Shown here in pieces: positions 29,100 through 41,734 of a stretch of DNA of 64,000 bases (position 1 is its first letter; each line of letters opens with the position of its first letter). The translations under genes and the position numbers were made by a program. The DNA comes from Hyposmocoma kahamanoa. Lineage: Eukaryota > Arthropoda > Insecta > Lepidoptera > Cosmopterigidae. The notes under the pieces were generated by a model, which saw only the letters and a list, made by a program, of their open reading frames with translations, ran no database searches and was not told the origin of the DNA. The stretch covers positions 5,543,339 through 5,607,338 of the forward strand of contig NW_020654229.1 of the NCBI RefSeq assembly GCF_003589595.1, written 5' to 3'.

Positions 29100-30014
29100 C
29101 AAACTAAATAGGTCATTATTTACATGCATCAATTAGGCGCACCTTGCATCGACGATACCTACCTACGTTTGCGTGCTGCATTACGTATTTAAGTTACGTC
29201 ATATAGGCTCTCATACGCATTGGGGATAGCTATAGAAGATAGCTATATTGGTTGCATCGTATTCAGAATAAATCGGATTCTTATTAAGGAAAATCAAAAT
29301 TGGAATACATGTTACCTACTTAATTATTGTGCATAAACAAACATCAAAATTAACACCACCATATTACAAGTGTTCTGCCAAAGTAACGCTCAAGTTGTTG
29401 AAATACTTAAAAATTACCGTATACGTGACTCAAGATCAGATCTGCTTTCCTACTAAAAAACACGCATACGACAGCTGATTACTTACTGCACAGCATTTGC
29501 GGTTTTGATGTGAAAAGCCGCTTAGATGTCATTGACCTTAGTTGATCCCTTAATTTACTTCATTCATAAAATCTGTACCTCTATGTACAATTACCAATTC
29601 TGAATATTTTGTAACTGCAAGGTAACGTACAATTCAATTACAGTCTTCATATAAAGAATCCTGTTACTTTTCATGGTAATAATCGAGATTATTTTAATTA
29701 AATTACAACGCGTTAAAGTTACATAATGCTTGGTTGTATTAATATTGCCATGCTTTCTCTTTCATTTGCATGAACGCGATGGAAGTGTGAGCGAGGTAGC
29801 GATAGTTTCCAATACCGAACAGCTGTTCTGCCTGTTCTAACTTCACTCCGATGAACAACTCGTTCATTCATTCGTTAAATTATTTAGTTTTACGTCAATA
29901 TTCGCAACGAAGTGACGTGTACTTGTTAAATTAATGTGTGATGTATAATGTAAACAAACAAATGTTTAAAATACTGTGTTGATGTTGTGATTTTCTCGAA
30001 AGAGGCTGAGAATT
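29100..30014 (+). promoter_or_regulatory. Repeat-poor flank and possible promoter/5' UTR of the 30015 exon
   Basis: From about 29700 the sequence is free of recognised repeats. An in-frame TGA lies at 29988-29990, so the ATG at 30015 is the first in its frame. I cannot place a transcription start. Confidence 0.3.
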
Positions 30015-30158
30015 ATGGCTGTCACGCGTGGATTTTTTGTTTCGTGTGTAGTGTATTTCGTTTATGTGAATTTTGTTTATAGTAAAAAGTACGTTAATGA
30101 ATTGATTACCAGTGAACACCACACGCATTGCACTCATGAACACCCGAAGGAAGATCAA
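30015..30158 (+). CDS. Putative first coding exon; leishmanolysin-like peptidase suspected
   Basis: A 48-codon frame opens with a hydrophobic signal peptide (GFFVSCVVYFVYVNFVYS, residues 6-23) and continues to SEHHTHCTHEHPKEDQ (33-48). It then meets a consensus donor, CAA|GTGAGT, phase 0. An upstream in-frame stop supports the start. The His-x-Cys-x-His cluster after a signal peptide resembles the proregion of leishmanolysin-like (M8, invadolysin) metallopeptidases. That family call is from memory of the motif and is tentative. No second exon was found in the remaining 34 kb, so either intron 1 is very long or the exon is unrelated to that family. A secreted or ER-routed protein is the safer reading. 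Confidence 0.45.
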
Positions 30159-30159
30159 G

Positions 30160-30860
30160 TGAGTTTACTTAGTTATCTATAAATTAAATAAAATATCATT
30201 CAGTATTTATGTTGCCTTTTCTGTTTTCAGCCAGTAACTTGTCTAATATTTAAGACTGAAACCGTATCTCTTTTAGTTCGTACAATTATAAATATTTTTG
30301 TATTATAGTGAAATGCCTTACACTGCAGTTTTATATACTACAATAGCATTGAGGTTATGAAATCTATTATTGCTTTCCCAGCATAGTGAAGAATAGAAAC
30401 ATTTAAACATTACCGATCTTAATTACCTACTTTTAAAAAAATAGTTAATAAATAAATTTTAATTTGATTTTCGAATTACGTTATTTTAAAAACTTTCCTG
30501 TCTGGATTGAATTTTTTTTTTTGAGAACTGCGTTTTTGTTCTTGTGATCCAAACAAAACAGGCTGCAATCACGATTCATATTCAGATTGAATTTTATACT
30601 TTAAGCCAATTTCACTGTTATCTAGAAAATTAACTAGATACCTGTCTACTTAATTATATAAAGTGAACATAGATCAAGATGCCTTTATGCTTTCTGCACA
30701 TTCGCCGTAATTAGAGATTGTTATTTTTTTTGCACAAGAAAGCGGTTTTATCTTTAAAATCGAATTGTTTTAATTGTGGTGTGAATGTCTAATTTCATCG
30801 TGACATATTTAATAGGTGTCCGTTTAGAATTTCATTTAAATAATCTCTATTGAGATGGTA
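30160..30860. other. Possible intron 1, no features
   Basis: AT-rich, no recognised repeat or exon. Confidence 0.45.
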
Positions 30861-30861
30861 T

Positions 30862-31089
30862 CATTGACTTACAATTATATGGACGTCGGGTCCGCGCTAA
30901 AAAGTGTCCGCACTTGTAAGGCGCTAAAATCGTATACAGAGCGCCAAACTCCGCTTTAGTCTTCATTTGTTCTACTGACAGTGCGATACTGCGATGACAT
31001 TACAATTTAAATTTCGAATAGGTTGACTTGGGACATTTTTTTCGTGGTTTTTGTATTAGACCCGTCGTCCATTTATTTGTAAGTCAATG
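30862..31089. mobile_element. Family A hAT-like MITE, short form (copy 5)
   Basis: 228 bp, perfect ends, perfect 8-bp duplication GATGGTAT. Confidence 0.93.
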
Positions 31090-31915
31090 GATGGTATTTA
31101 TGGTCTATGATGGCTTTGTTTGAATTTGGAATTAATTTAGATATGGTTGTAAATACTGACACTGTTTTCTGCCTTCAAATCAGATTGCAGTCGCACCACT
31201 ACCAATATTCATACAATGATTATAAGCCTTAAAATTCAAACAATTTTATTAAATAATATCTCGAAATATTACATTTGGCAAGAAAGAGCTATTTAAAAAC
31301 GATGCAAATAAAATAATCTTTAAATATTGGTTGTGTTACATTATTTTAATTTTCATACAACATTTGAAAGCGCAGCCGCAGTATTTTGATTTATCCGTTC
31401 GAATATTATTAAGTGTTTTCTTAATAGATCGTTTTTATAACGTAGTTGACGTGTTCAATAATGATCAAAGACCCTAAATAAATAGAGTTAAAAAGAAAGT
31501 TAATCATTGCAGTTTTTGTTTTACACATTACAATAACACCAATTTTAACATCATACTGCAACTAGGCAGAATGTCAATTTCCGACGGAAGCGCAGCGTGT
31601 GTAGCCATCACCTTAAACAGGTAGTGTTGGTCATTTAAACATTTTCATTTTGAAAAATCATATTATTCAGACACATTAACAGTTAACATGTTTCCGTATG
31701 TTTTTCCACAGTTGATACCTGTCGAAAGTTGTAGATATTGAACAAAAACGATGGAGCCATTATAAAGATTTTTTTACCTATGATTCTTTTTTCGCTGTTG
31801 TCCAATCATTTTAAATCTCGTTTTATTCTTACTTGCTTTTAGTTATACAATTTTATTTTATAATTCACGCGAAATAAAACTTCAAAAGATAGATAGATAG
31901 AAAATTCTTTATTGT
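31090..31915. other. Unassigned AT-rich stretch
   Basis: Nothing recognisable except a short (GATA)n run near 31888. Confidence 0.4.
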
Positions 31916-31919
31916 TCCA

Positions 31920-32115
31920 TGTTTGTTAACCGATTTTGATGATTCTTTTTTTGTTGGAAAGAGGGTAATTCAGTATGGTCCCATTTAAAATTGACTAAAA
32001 TATTCCACCTTTAAGGATGGCAAACTAGGGGATGAACCCGGTTTCAATAAAACTTGACAAGTGGATGTAATTCCACAAACTTTTGAGGTCGTCTTTTTTT
32101 CATAGTTCTGCTTTT
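31920..32115 (+). repeat. Family B, partial
   Basis: GTTAACCGATTTTGATGATTC to TTCCACAAACTTTTGAGGTCG retains only the outer parts of the B unit. Confidence 0.6.
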
Positions 32116-32937
32116 GTCATATATTTGCGCGCGCCATTTTTTTTGCTTTTCACGGTCAGCTTTTGGAGTCAATAACGCACGCAGATTTTATAGATTATTA
32201 TTAATATTATTTATTTCAGGTAAAGCATAGGTCGAAATTCAAAATTTGGACTTCGTTAGGATCTGTACAATTGTATTATTATTCTAGTTTCAAATTTTAC
32301 GAATACAATTTGTAGGACACATTAATTTCGGTCGGAAATTTAGCAATTTAAGTGGACGCTCAGAAAGCTTCGCTCGTTCCGTTTCGATAAGATTCCATCA
32401 ACCACGGCCTATTATACAATGTCTAATAATAAGTACTCAACGAAATTGCACGTTAAATCTTTGTCAACCCTAACACTGTTTGTAAACGCAATCCATTATT
32501 TACAAAAATAAAACTCGGTGATGCATTAATTCTCATAATAACGAATTGTAAACTATAAATGCGACGCGGTATGAGCTCACATTTAGATAAAAAAACATTT
32601 TGTTGATTTTACTTGAGACTTCTAGTAAATAGATTGCGTTGTGCCTTTGATAACGTTTGTGCATTTTCTGTTGACCCATCGGTGACGTCACCATCATCGC
32701 CCCAGTGTTAGGCATTTTGCTTTGGGATAATGTCGCCGATATTAATAGAATTTTTGTCCTGCAGAAACGTACGGTTAGGGCAATTTACAATCTGGCCCTC
32801 ATTGTCTTTGAGAGATAAATTTAAAGATAATAACATTCTTACACTAACGTCACAGTACATTTATGAAAATGTTATTTATGTTAAGAAAAATATTTTTTTT
32901 TATATATTATATATATTAACATTAATAATTACATATA

Positions 32938-33227
32938 CATTGACTTACAAATAAATGGACGACGGGTCTAATACAAAAACCACGAAAAAAATGTCCCAAG
33001 TCAACCTACATATTTAAACGTAGTGACATGTAAAGGAATATGAAAAAGCTAAAACGTTGAATTTAAATTGTAATGACATCGCAGTACTGTATAATTTTGC
33101 TTGCTTCGCTGTCAGTCGAACAAACGAAGACTAAAGCGTGAATGACGCTCTGTATACGATTTTAACGCCCTATAAGTTCGGACACTTTTTAGCGCGGACC
33201 CGACGTCCATATAATTGTAAGTCAATG
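32938..33227. mobile_element. Family A hAT-like MITE, long form (copy 6)
   Basis: 290 bp, perfect ends; flanks TACATATA / TATATATA agree at 7 of 8 positions. Confidence 0.9.
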
Positions 33228-33650
33228 TATATATACTATTTTTTAATGAAAAATAGTGACATACTTAACATTAATACTAGGATTAAAAATAAACTAGCTC
33301 TTCTTAACCTCGCACCAAAAATATTACTCGTGGTGCTATTTCATATCATCGGAGTCTCATTGTAAAAAATTTTCAATTTATTATCGAAATATTTTTTTGT
33401 TACAAGAAACGAAAGTAAAGCTTACACCCCTGCAACATGGTCGCTTCTTTTTTTGGTGAACTAAATTAATAACTTCCTCGTCGTTCAGCAATTTTTCTTC
33501 CGTGATTAAAAAGATTCCATTTGATATTTAAAATTTTCTATTCACGAGGCTTAAAACTATAGTGACGTGGCTGCTTACTAAGCGAAAGAAATTTTAGAAA
33601 TTTAAATTTAATGGCTATTGTTATTGACTCGACAATAAGAAATTTTTGTG

Positions 33651-33859
33651 TTAGAGTGGTTAAACACGGCGACTTGTGAAAACAAAACGCGCGATTGCAT
33701 CGCTGTACTTGCGATTCGCGCGTTTGTATCGATGCAGTCGCGCGCTTGTATCGCTGCTCAAAATCGCGCGCGTGTGAAAAGGTAGACGATTAGCGACTGC
33801 ATCGTTACTGCATCGCATTTGCGTCGCTGGTAAAATTCGCCACGTGTAATCGCTCTAAG
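33651..33859. mobile_element. CG-rich MITE-like element
   Basis: Ends TTAGAGTGGTTAAACACGGCG and, at the right, the complement of TTAGAGCGATTACACGTGGCG form an imperfect inverted repeat. The interior repeats CGCGCG and ATCGCTG words several times (GCGCGATTGCATCGCTG). Confidence 0.6.
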
Positions 33860-33864
33860 ACTAT

Positions 33865-34600
33865 TAGGTAATACACAGTGTTTAAAGGTGAGATCATACC
33901 ACATTAGTTTATGAGTTTGATACAGTAATCGGGTACTACTCGCAAATTGTACGTCGTCGTATGCACTGCTGTTCACTGTGTTTTCACTTTTAAATGCCTA
34001 TTGGAGCGTGTATGATACGACACATTGACTCTGGAATGCGTTTCGTGAAACAATTACAAATATAATATGTAACCGTATTCATTTCATTTCACGTTTATTG
34101 AAATGTTATTATTTGATTATATGCTTTAAAGCAATGGAACAAAACTGTAATACATATACTCGACTATGGATTTCGAGATCAAAAACGTAAACAAACAACT
34201 GTCACTGTCAAAGTGATATCTCATAGATAATTAACATTTTTTTGAGAGTAAAATATGTTTATGGCCATTTATTTTTTATTAAGAATTTTAACAATTACTT
34301 TTGTTTATATACACATTTATTTATCGACGTATATTGCGTCAAAAACCTGACAAAAAAGGCAGCCAAAGGTCGTACATCCCTGAAACTTGCCATTAGGATA
34401 AAAAAAGGTTTTCACGTACAATTTAAGTACAATATATTATTATAAAAATAATCGCTCATTCTGTAGCCGTTTTCGCATTTGCACGATTCTTAAAATATAT
34501 ATTTTTGTAATGGCCGTATGCTTGTTTGCTGCCTAAATAATATAAAAAGACAATATATTTGTTTACATTTTTAATTTTAAATTCCGTCGCCGAGTATGGT
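33865..34600. other. Unassigned AT-rich stretch
   Basis: No recognised exon or repeat end. Confidence 0.4.
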
Positions 34601-34606
34601 TATTTT

Positions 34607-34835
34607 TAACCGACTTCAAAAACAGGAGGAGGTCTTAATTCGACTGTGATTTTTGTGTGTATGTTACGCGATAACTTTTGAACTTGAAAGAGGATACCTC
34701 AGTAGTGATCCCATTCAAATTTGAAGAAAATAATCCGCCTCTAAGGGTGGCAAACTAGGGGATGAATCCGGTTTCGCGCACTTTCCGTTAACCGATTTCA
34801 ATGAAACTTGGCAAATACGTGTAATTCCACGATGA
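34607..34835 (+). repeat. Family B, partial
   Basis: TTAACCGACTTCAAAAACAGG to GGCAAATACGTGTAATTCCAC; the middle third of the unit is missing. Confidence 0.65.
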
Positions 34836-35309
34836 ATTCCGTTAAATGAAATTTCAAACTGAAACAAACTTTTTTCGTAACAACATGCACTAAACTCGCA
34901 ACATGTTCGCTACAAGTCGTGCTTGCTGTCACAAAACCTTGTTCGTCCATAAATGTAAATAGGAAGTGAATTGATGCAACGCGTCAGTTCCAAGTTGCAT
35001 CGACTATATGCAACAATAGAACCGTGTCGCATTCAATTATCTACTTTTATCATTTGTTATTAATTAGTTGGTTTTGTTACACAATTACGTCCTCTATTGG
35101 TGTAAACAATCACAGTACAGACATCTACATAATTTCTTACTTGCCAAATATATTTAAAAATAAAAAGGAAAAAAATAATAAAGAAATGGCGTGACGTGCG
35201 GGAAGACCCCTTTCGTGCACCCTAAAAACGGTTCGTGACTAGCCGTTCCCTTTTACCGCGGCGTCCTCGCGAGAACAGATCAGAAAAACATTTGCAAATT
35301 TATTACCCA

Positions 35310-35395
35310 AATGGTCCTACCGGGAATCGAACCCGGGACCTCATCGTCCAGCGCCAATAGTATAAAACTTGTCTACGATGGGCCTACTCATCTCA
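35310..35395 (-). repeat. tRNA-like SINE head
   Basis: On the minus strand GGTCCCGGGTTCGATTCCCGG is a strong B-box/T-arm; the rest does not fold as a tRNA. Confidence 0.45.
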
Positions 35396-35560
35396 GCCCG
35401 TTAACACACTACTGGATATAGGCCTCTTCTTTTAGCTCAATCGGTCCTGTGCGAGTCTCATCCACAATCTTCCGGCAATCCCGACGACATCGTTCGACCA
35501 TCTAGCAAGTGGTCTGCCTAGGTCCATCAGTCGTCGTCCCGCATAGCAAAGTTTTTTTTT
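35395..35560 (-). pseudogene. LINE 3'-end remnant
   Basis: ACTGGATATAGGCCTCTTCT with GGTCTGCCTAGGTCCATCAG resembles RT-encoding LINE ends such as 10850-11000, but decayed. Confidence 0.45.
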
Positions 35561-35564
35561 AAAT

Positions 35565-35960
35565 ATAAGTGCGCATTTGACCTCCATCTCACCTCATGGA
35601 AAGTGACGATGAGGTGGACATACGAGCATGCATACCTAAATAATGCCTATTCACTCTCGCCTTGAAAAGACCCAAGTTATAACATTCAGGGAACAAGCCT
35701 GCAGGCAGGGAATTCCACTCCATAGTCGTTCGCCATGTATATGTGGAAGCGTAACGCTTCGTGCGAATCTTTGGAATATCCACAACATAGGGGTGGAACC
35801 CAAGCCTACACCTAGTCCCCCGGTGATGGAAAGGCGGGATTAAATCGTGTAATTCCATCGCACACTCTCCGTGATATATCCTGTTAAATACCGATAAGCA
35901 GGCAACTTTACGGCGGTTTTCAAGGCTCTGCAGCTTCGCCTCCACTAATTCTAAGTCACA
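35565..35960 (-). pseudogene. CR1-like LINE reverse-transcriptase C-terminus
   Basis: A minus-strand frame of 118 codons reads LQSLENRRKVACLSVFNRIY, HGECAMELHDLIPPF, WRTTMEWNSLPAGLFPE and YNLGLFKARVNRHYLG. This is the RT C-terminal pattern ENRR...L.xFYRIYhGxC...WNSLP..vFP..YnLg.FK. It is the best preserved copy here and explains 10060-10350, 13905-14030 and 63866-63925. Confidence 0.75.
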
Positions 35961-36264
35961 TATAAGCCTCTTGGCCCATCTCCATTTTTAGATCGATATC
36001 AGACGTCTGCGACCCTTGTAGGCTGTCATATCTCCACGCATCTATACGCCTACAACCTACTATAATTCAAAATATAAATGAGCCTTCGTCTAAAATACAT
36101 AGAAACTCAAATAAGTGACTTGGAATTAATTATTCAGCTTTGCCCTTGGCAAAATTTTCTAGAACAATTAGTTTTATGTTTCTGCTCGCAACTTTGTTGG
36201 CTCAATTGAATAAATCTATCTCAGTTTCCATTCCCCACAACACCAAATTAATAAACGACCGTTG

Positions 36265-36378
36265 TTTTGTAGCAATAGAGCTCATTGTTAAAGAGTTTCG
36301 TCCAGGGAAGTACTGCCACCGTACCAATTTCTGCCGCCAGGTGGTAATGTGAGCAGTTCCGGTGTTGAAGAGTAAGGG
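36265..36378 (+). repeat. Family C 5' half
   Basis: GTAGCAATAGAGCTCATTGT to CAGTTCCGGTGTTGAAGAGTA, then abruptly family G-like sequence. Confidence 0.65.
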
Positions 36379-36379
36379 T

Positions 36380-36900
36380 GCCTACAGCTCCGGTACCTAT
36401 CTGGAAAATAGGGAGGATACTGTACGTGCACTCGAGGCGGCTCTGTTGTCGATTTGATATCGTACGGTTTCTTTTCATTTTTATTCATAACACCCGAATC
36501 GAACGTCAAACTGTCGTAGTCGAAGCCGGAACGCTACCGAAAGGCTACAAACGTTATTCAGACCACAGTTATCGAATGAAAGTTACCGAACGTCCTATTG
36601 TTTACAAAGCAATAATGTAATATGGAAATCTCTATAAAGTCTGGATTTTGTTCTATTTTATTAATTTATTTTAATGCAAGACTTGCATTCCTATATTTTA
36701 GACCTTTAAAGTCTTAAAAATGTATTTAAAAGGATTTTCATTTTTCTTCTAATCTGTTTCACCGACTAACTCCGTAAACGTTGTTGGGTGAGGATATTGT
36801 ATCCGAATCCAAGTCGAATGTTGAACTCGAATGTTCTGAATAGCTCGGAAAGCACCCTTCGATTCGGTTAAAATATCGAAGAGTTTTAAATCGGGGTCCA
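36380..36900 (+). mobile_element. Family G element
   Basis: Contains the GAGGCGGCTCTGTTGTCGAT 5' part also present at 15525, the GCAAGACTTGCATTCCTATA block and the end ATATCGAAGAGTTTTAAATC. Confidence 0.65.
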
Positions 36901-37179
36901 CGGGTCAAAACCTGAACCCTTCCCGCATAACCAAGTGGTTGATAGGAAAGGTCACTATAGTTAAAACTTATTTACAAAAGGTACGGGAGCTGTCCTGAAC
37001 AGCTTCATAATACGATGATTAATATTAGCATACTTGATAAACATAAGTGGCAGTACTAAACTCGACTTGCAAGTTTAGTAACTAAATAGAATTAAACGTA
37101 TTCGATCTCGTTAAATGTAGTTTAACCTATTAAAAACTAAGCCCACAATATTCAGTCCTGATGCTGCACTGTGCGTTTA

Positions 37180-37532
37180 TAGTGTTGTAACACACTCGTC
37201 AATCTACCGATTGTCTATCGATTCGGGACCTTTCTAGTAAAATCGATATGGTTATCGATAAAATTAATACATCACTATTATGTCTTATAAACAATCGAGA
37301 CAATTTTGGTTTGCATTCTCGGTAGAAATAGATTAGGGAATGAATTTATCAAAATTGATTTGGTCTCGATCATCTGGATAATGCTTCGGAATTCCTTAAT
37401 TTGAGACCAGGTGATTAGTGCAACTGTAGCAGTCACTTATGGGTTTCGATAGTTCTATCGACATTATTGCAAAGTGTTCAAGGTCAACTGTCGATAGTCA
37501 AATCATCGATATTTATTCAACACAACACTATT
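37180..37532. mobile_element. MITE-like element with ATAGTGTTGT ends
   Basis: TATAGTGTTGTAACACA at the left faces ...ACACAACACTATTA at the right. The interior is rich in ATCGAT motifs. No clear target duplication. Confidence 0.45.
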
Positions 37533-37539
37533 ACTAAAT

Positions 37540-39020
37540 CACGGAACAGATAATGACGAAGTCATTTAATGTAACTTACTTAAGTAACACTTAACTGGTT
37601 AAGCACTGCGATTACGTTAAGTCCTGAGTTAAGCACGTGTCTGCCTTAAAGTAAAGTAGTAGACCATAGACCAATATATTATGACATTTTTTTAGAGTAT
37701 TTCCAACGGTAAATACACAGCCAGTTGATACCAAAATGTAAACTCCCATTTAGCCTACCTGATGCAACGAGGTAACCTCCTTCTAAAAGACCTTTGCGAC
37801 ACTAAGGGATACACGTTACGAGCCACGGGACATAACTTACCTTACAATTATGACGTAAATGAATCGTACTTGGTATGCGTGATTAATGGGTTGGAATGAT
37901 AACAAACTGATACATTCTTTAATTAAAAAACCATTAAATGAAACTCAGACATATTAACTATTAACGGATATCACACTTTTTTGTATATTAAAAATTTATT
38001 TTAAAATTTATCAACTTGAATAATCTTCGTTACACAATCTGTTGGCTCCATAAATATCGGAGCTAAAGAGCTAAGCATGGAAAAAAAAATAAAGGATAGT
38101 TTAAGATAGCATGTCAATAATTACGGAACTTCGGAGGCATGCACATGTCAAAAGTTAATAGGGAGCATGCCAAAAAAGTTTTGACGTTGGCTCCGCCCAA
38201 ATTTGTGAAACAATATATGCCTGAAGTTCGCGTGACATGCGACAGGAGATGTTGAGTTTTGCGCATTAAAAGTACCAAATTCGTTTTAACGGAATAACTC
38301 TAAAACTAAATGGATTACATAAAAATCCGTAGTGACAGTAGTCGACCATGCATACATATAATTAATTATCTAATTTGTGTCCTAATAACCTGTAGCATTT
38401 CGAGGATGAATCGAAAAAATGTGAAAATTAGAGGTCATTTCGTGATTTTTATCTATCGAGGAAACTTTATTGTTTTATAGTTCTGATTAGTGTCTATGCT
38501 TGAATATATCGTGTAGTTACTCTTACAATATTTTATTTTTAACTTTAAAGTGGATATTCCTCTCTAAAATCAAATCCAAGATTAGGAATTTTTCCTCTGC
38601 TCCCTCTTAAACAAATGGTTTGGACGGAGTATAGTATAATATAATTATGAAATACCATCTAGCAAGGCTTCTCTATCGTCGTAAGTCTTGTTATTAAATC
38701 AGGTTTTGACGTTCTTTTTACATCCTATCTTTTTCATGGCGAAATAATGCGAAGTGGAATTTAATTTAAAGTAAAGGAATGCGGTAAGGAAGCAGAACAA
38801 TCTACGAGAGTGTGCTTCATAAACCTTTTACCTTTTACATATGCTATATTTCAGCAAGAGGTTTTTAAGTCTTGCTTTTAAAAATCAGTAAAATGAAATT
38901 TATATTATATAAAAATGCAACTGCGGAGTTTTCACTCTAAAGCGATGATAAAGTAAGTATCATCATAGAATCTATGTTCCTTTATGGTAAATGAGGTAGA
39001 ATAACCATAGTATTCCAAGG
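37540..39020. other. Unassigned AT-rich stretch
   Basis: About 1.5 kb without recognised repeat ends or exons. This is one of the least repeat-covered stretches after 30 kb. Confidence 0.4.
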
Positions 39021-39023
39021 AAG

Positions 39024-39195
39024 AAAAAAAGAATGGATGTGTCACTTGACTCCATCCAACGTGGGGCTGTTCGTATTGTCGATGATCCCAAACTCACAGA
39101 CGGTATGGAGCCCCTTACCCTACGGAGTGACTTTGGCTCTCTGTGTGTGTTCTACCCTCTTTATAATGGGGAGTCGAGCGTGTTTGAGAAAATTG
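39024..39195 (+). pseudogene. CR1-like LINE RT fragment
   Basis: LDSIQRGAVRIVDDPKLTD, GMEPLTLRSDFGSLCVFYPL and YNGESS match the segment just upstream of the C-terminal region seen at 35565-35960. It is a short isolated fragment. Confidence 0.65.
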
Positions 39196-39543
39196 TATTA
39201 TTTTGTCATTTATATTCAGGAGACCGATCAATAAATATATAAAAACGAACGTCCATCCTAATAATATGAGATTGGCATTCAAGATCCAAATAGGTAGGAG
39301 TTGCACTTCTTGTCTTATTTATACTGTGTAAAGTAAGTACCTAAAAGGTTAATCTATGTGTTACCAGTCTATATACTTGGGTACATATGTGAATGTAATG
39401 TTTGCCTGCACTTTCTGTGGTTAAGTAATAACATGGAACGTCAAGTAATATGTTAAGTAAACTTTTACATTCGTTGTAATTTTCTATGTTCGTTTTTTAA
39501 CTTAACGATAATTTTGTGGTATAATAAAAATTATTATCATGGC

Positions 39544-39813
39544 CATTGACTTACAAATAAATGGACGACGGGTCTAATACAAAATTCACGAAAAAAATGT
39601 CCCAAGTCAACCTATTTAAACGTAGTGACTTGTAAAGGAATATGAAAAAGCTAAAATGTTGAATTTAAATTGTAATGTCATCGCAGTATCGCGCTGTCAG
39701 TCGAACAAATGAAGACTAAAGCGGAGTTTGACGCTCTGTATACGATTTTAACGCCTTACAAGTTCGGACACTTTTTAGCGCGGACCCGACGTCCATATAA
39801 TTGTAAGTCAATG
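39544..39813. mobile_element. Family A hAT-like MITE, long form (copy 7)
   Basis: 270 bp, perfect ends; flanks ATCATGGC / TTCACGGC agree at 6 of 8, suggesting an older insertion. Confidence 0.88.
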
Positions 39814-39969
39814 TTCACGGCACACATGAATCCTAATACTGTCGTAACTAAAAATGGTTCAGACACGATTTAAAACTTCAAAAAAATACTGAATTGAACC
39901 AATAACTACATTCTTGTTTATAAGTGGATAACAAAATATTACGTGTAATAAAACAAAATCACATTATTC

Positions 39970-40125
39970 GCAAGTGGTAAGCGACACGCCTGTCCATAAC
40001 AGTGGCACTGCCACTGCGCCTGTCACCCTGAGACATAAGTAGACATATTTCATATGCCTGTAATTCCACCAGCACCCTTACCCTTCAAAACCGAACGCAG
40101 TAATCATATTACTGCTTGGAGGTAA
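39970..40125 (-). repeat. Family C repeat
   Basis: CAAGTGGTAAGCGACACGCC to ATCATATTACTGCTTGGAGGT, inverted. Confidence 0.7.
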
Positions 40126-40348
40126 ATGATAAATGATACTGCTGTTGGGATTGCATTTTACTTACGGATTTTTTTAAAGATTTTAATAGTCGTTACAAAT
40201 CGTCCTGTGCTGTGGATTTGTAAACATACTAGACTAGGCGTGAAAGCCCTAGTCCATTTAAAGCGTGAAACACACAGAGCGGGTGCGGGTCGGGCCGCGC
40301 TTGGTATCGTCGTCCATATAAACGCCCGACCCGCTTTAGTAATAATAA

Positions 40349-40563
40349 TAATAATAATAACGCACACACTCAACATAGTCCCGCACTAGGGAAACCCTGT
40401 GTCGCGGGTGCCATGGACACACACATAGACAACCACAAATTACACCCAAACTCACGAGAGAAATAAATGTAGATCATACAAATATTTCGCCCGGCCCGGG
40501 AATCGAACCTGGGACCTCTGCGTGGCAGTCCGGCATGGTAACCGTTCGGCCACAGAGGCAGTT
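40349..40563 (-). mobile_element. Family D tRNA-headed SINE, good copy
   Basis: Complete from the (TTA)n tail (AATAATAATAATAATAACGC on +) to GGCCACAGAGGCAGTTG. The minus-strand B box is GGTTCGATTCCCGGGCC. Confidence 0.85.
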
Positions 40564-40760
40564 GTAATGAATAGATAGCTAGCAAATATCATAACCGTAA
40601 CCTTGTTTCATTTACACCATCTATTGTTACGAAGTACAGTCTCACTTGAGTTTAGCAATATGACCTTCCGAACTAATCATACGTACAAAACTGGAGCGTG
40701 ATAAACATTTCTGTTTACAAGAGAAGATAAAAAGGTTAAGGTGTTAGTTAGTATATGGGC

Positions 40761-41605
40761 ATACAGTATATAACCAGAAGTAGAGACGAAATAAGAGCAA
40801 TCCAACCCTGGCAACTCATCAGGCCAATGGGCTTTATATCACTTTTAAATATCAACTCCCGTTTACGCTGAAATCTGAAATAATACAGCGCCAACAACTG
40901 ACCTGTGTGTACGTCTCCGTATATTCCAAAAATATTATGTATGTATTGTAATAATAATAATCAGTACAGAGTACTTAAAAAACCGACCTCAAAAGTACGT
41001 GGAATTACGTCTATTTGCTAAGTTTTATTGAAATATCCCCTAGTTCGCCACTATACAGGACTTGACACTGGAGATAATAAAAATCGGTTCTCACTACTCA
41101 AAGTATATTGAGAGAAAAACGCCTTCTATTGGCGAAATAGCAAAATCAACCATTAAAGTAATTGCTCCTAAATTAAACTTAGGCGCTATTTATAAAAATT
41201 AATCTTCATGCGTGAACAGCCACCCTTCGAGGTGGATGATTTTCTTCAAAATGAAATGGGACCACTATGGAAGTATCCCCTTTCCAACAAAAAAAGAATC
41301 ATGAAAATCGGTTCACAAATACCGGAGTTATCGCGTAAGATACATACAAAAAAAAACACAGACGAATTGAGAACCTCCTCCTTTTTTGAAGTCGGTTAAA
41401 AATAATATGTCTAACTATAGGGTACTGTTCCATTCGGTGGTATGGGAAAAACAGCAAGACATCTAATTACAAAACAAACGGAATCACATTTCATCGGTAA
41501 TTAAATATGTAATTTTTCAATTTACGTCCACTATAGCAAAGCTCAAGTTAAACCAGTCGATTTGAAGTGAAAGAATTGACGACACCCGTCAATTGTGCGA
41601 AAATG
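40761..41605. mobile_element. Family F MITE interrupted by family B
   Basis: F sequence runs from ACAGTATATAACCAGAAGTAG to ATTATGTATGTATTG, stops at ~40955, and resumes at ~41401 with ATAATATGTCTAACTATAGG to GACGACACCCGTCAATTGTG. The right inverted end is missing. Confidence 0.75.
40960..41401 (-). mobile_element. Family B element nested in F
   Basis: ATCAGTACAGAGTACTTAAA to TTTTTTGAAGTCGGTTAAAA, the closest relative in the window of 22015-22457. Confidence 0.8.
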
Positions 41606-41734
41606 CGTTTATTATACAGCTTCCGCGTATTCGATGATACAAATTCTTCGTTTATCTCTTGTAGGTTTAAATTTATATTGAATTAATATTCAATTATTTT
41701 TATGTGAAATTACTCTGCTAGTTTGTTATAATTG

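Noticed and set aside
41208..41399. Recurrent open frame EQPPFEVDDFLQN... (also at 46134-46331)
   Set aside because: It lies wholly within family B copies and recurs only because the repeat recurs. There is no start context or similarity to a known protein.
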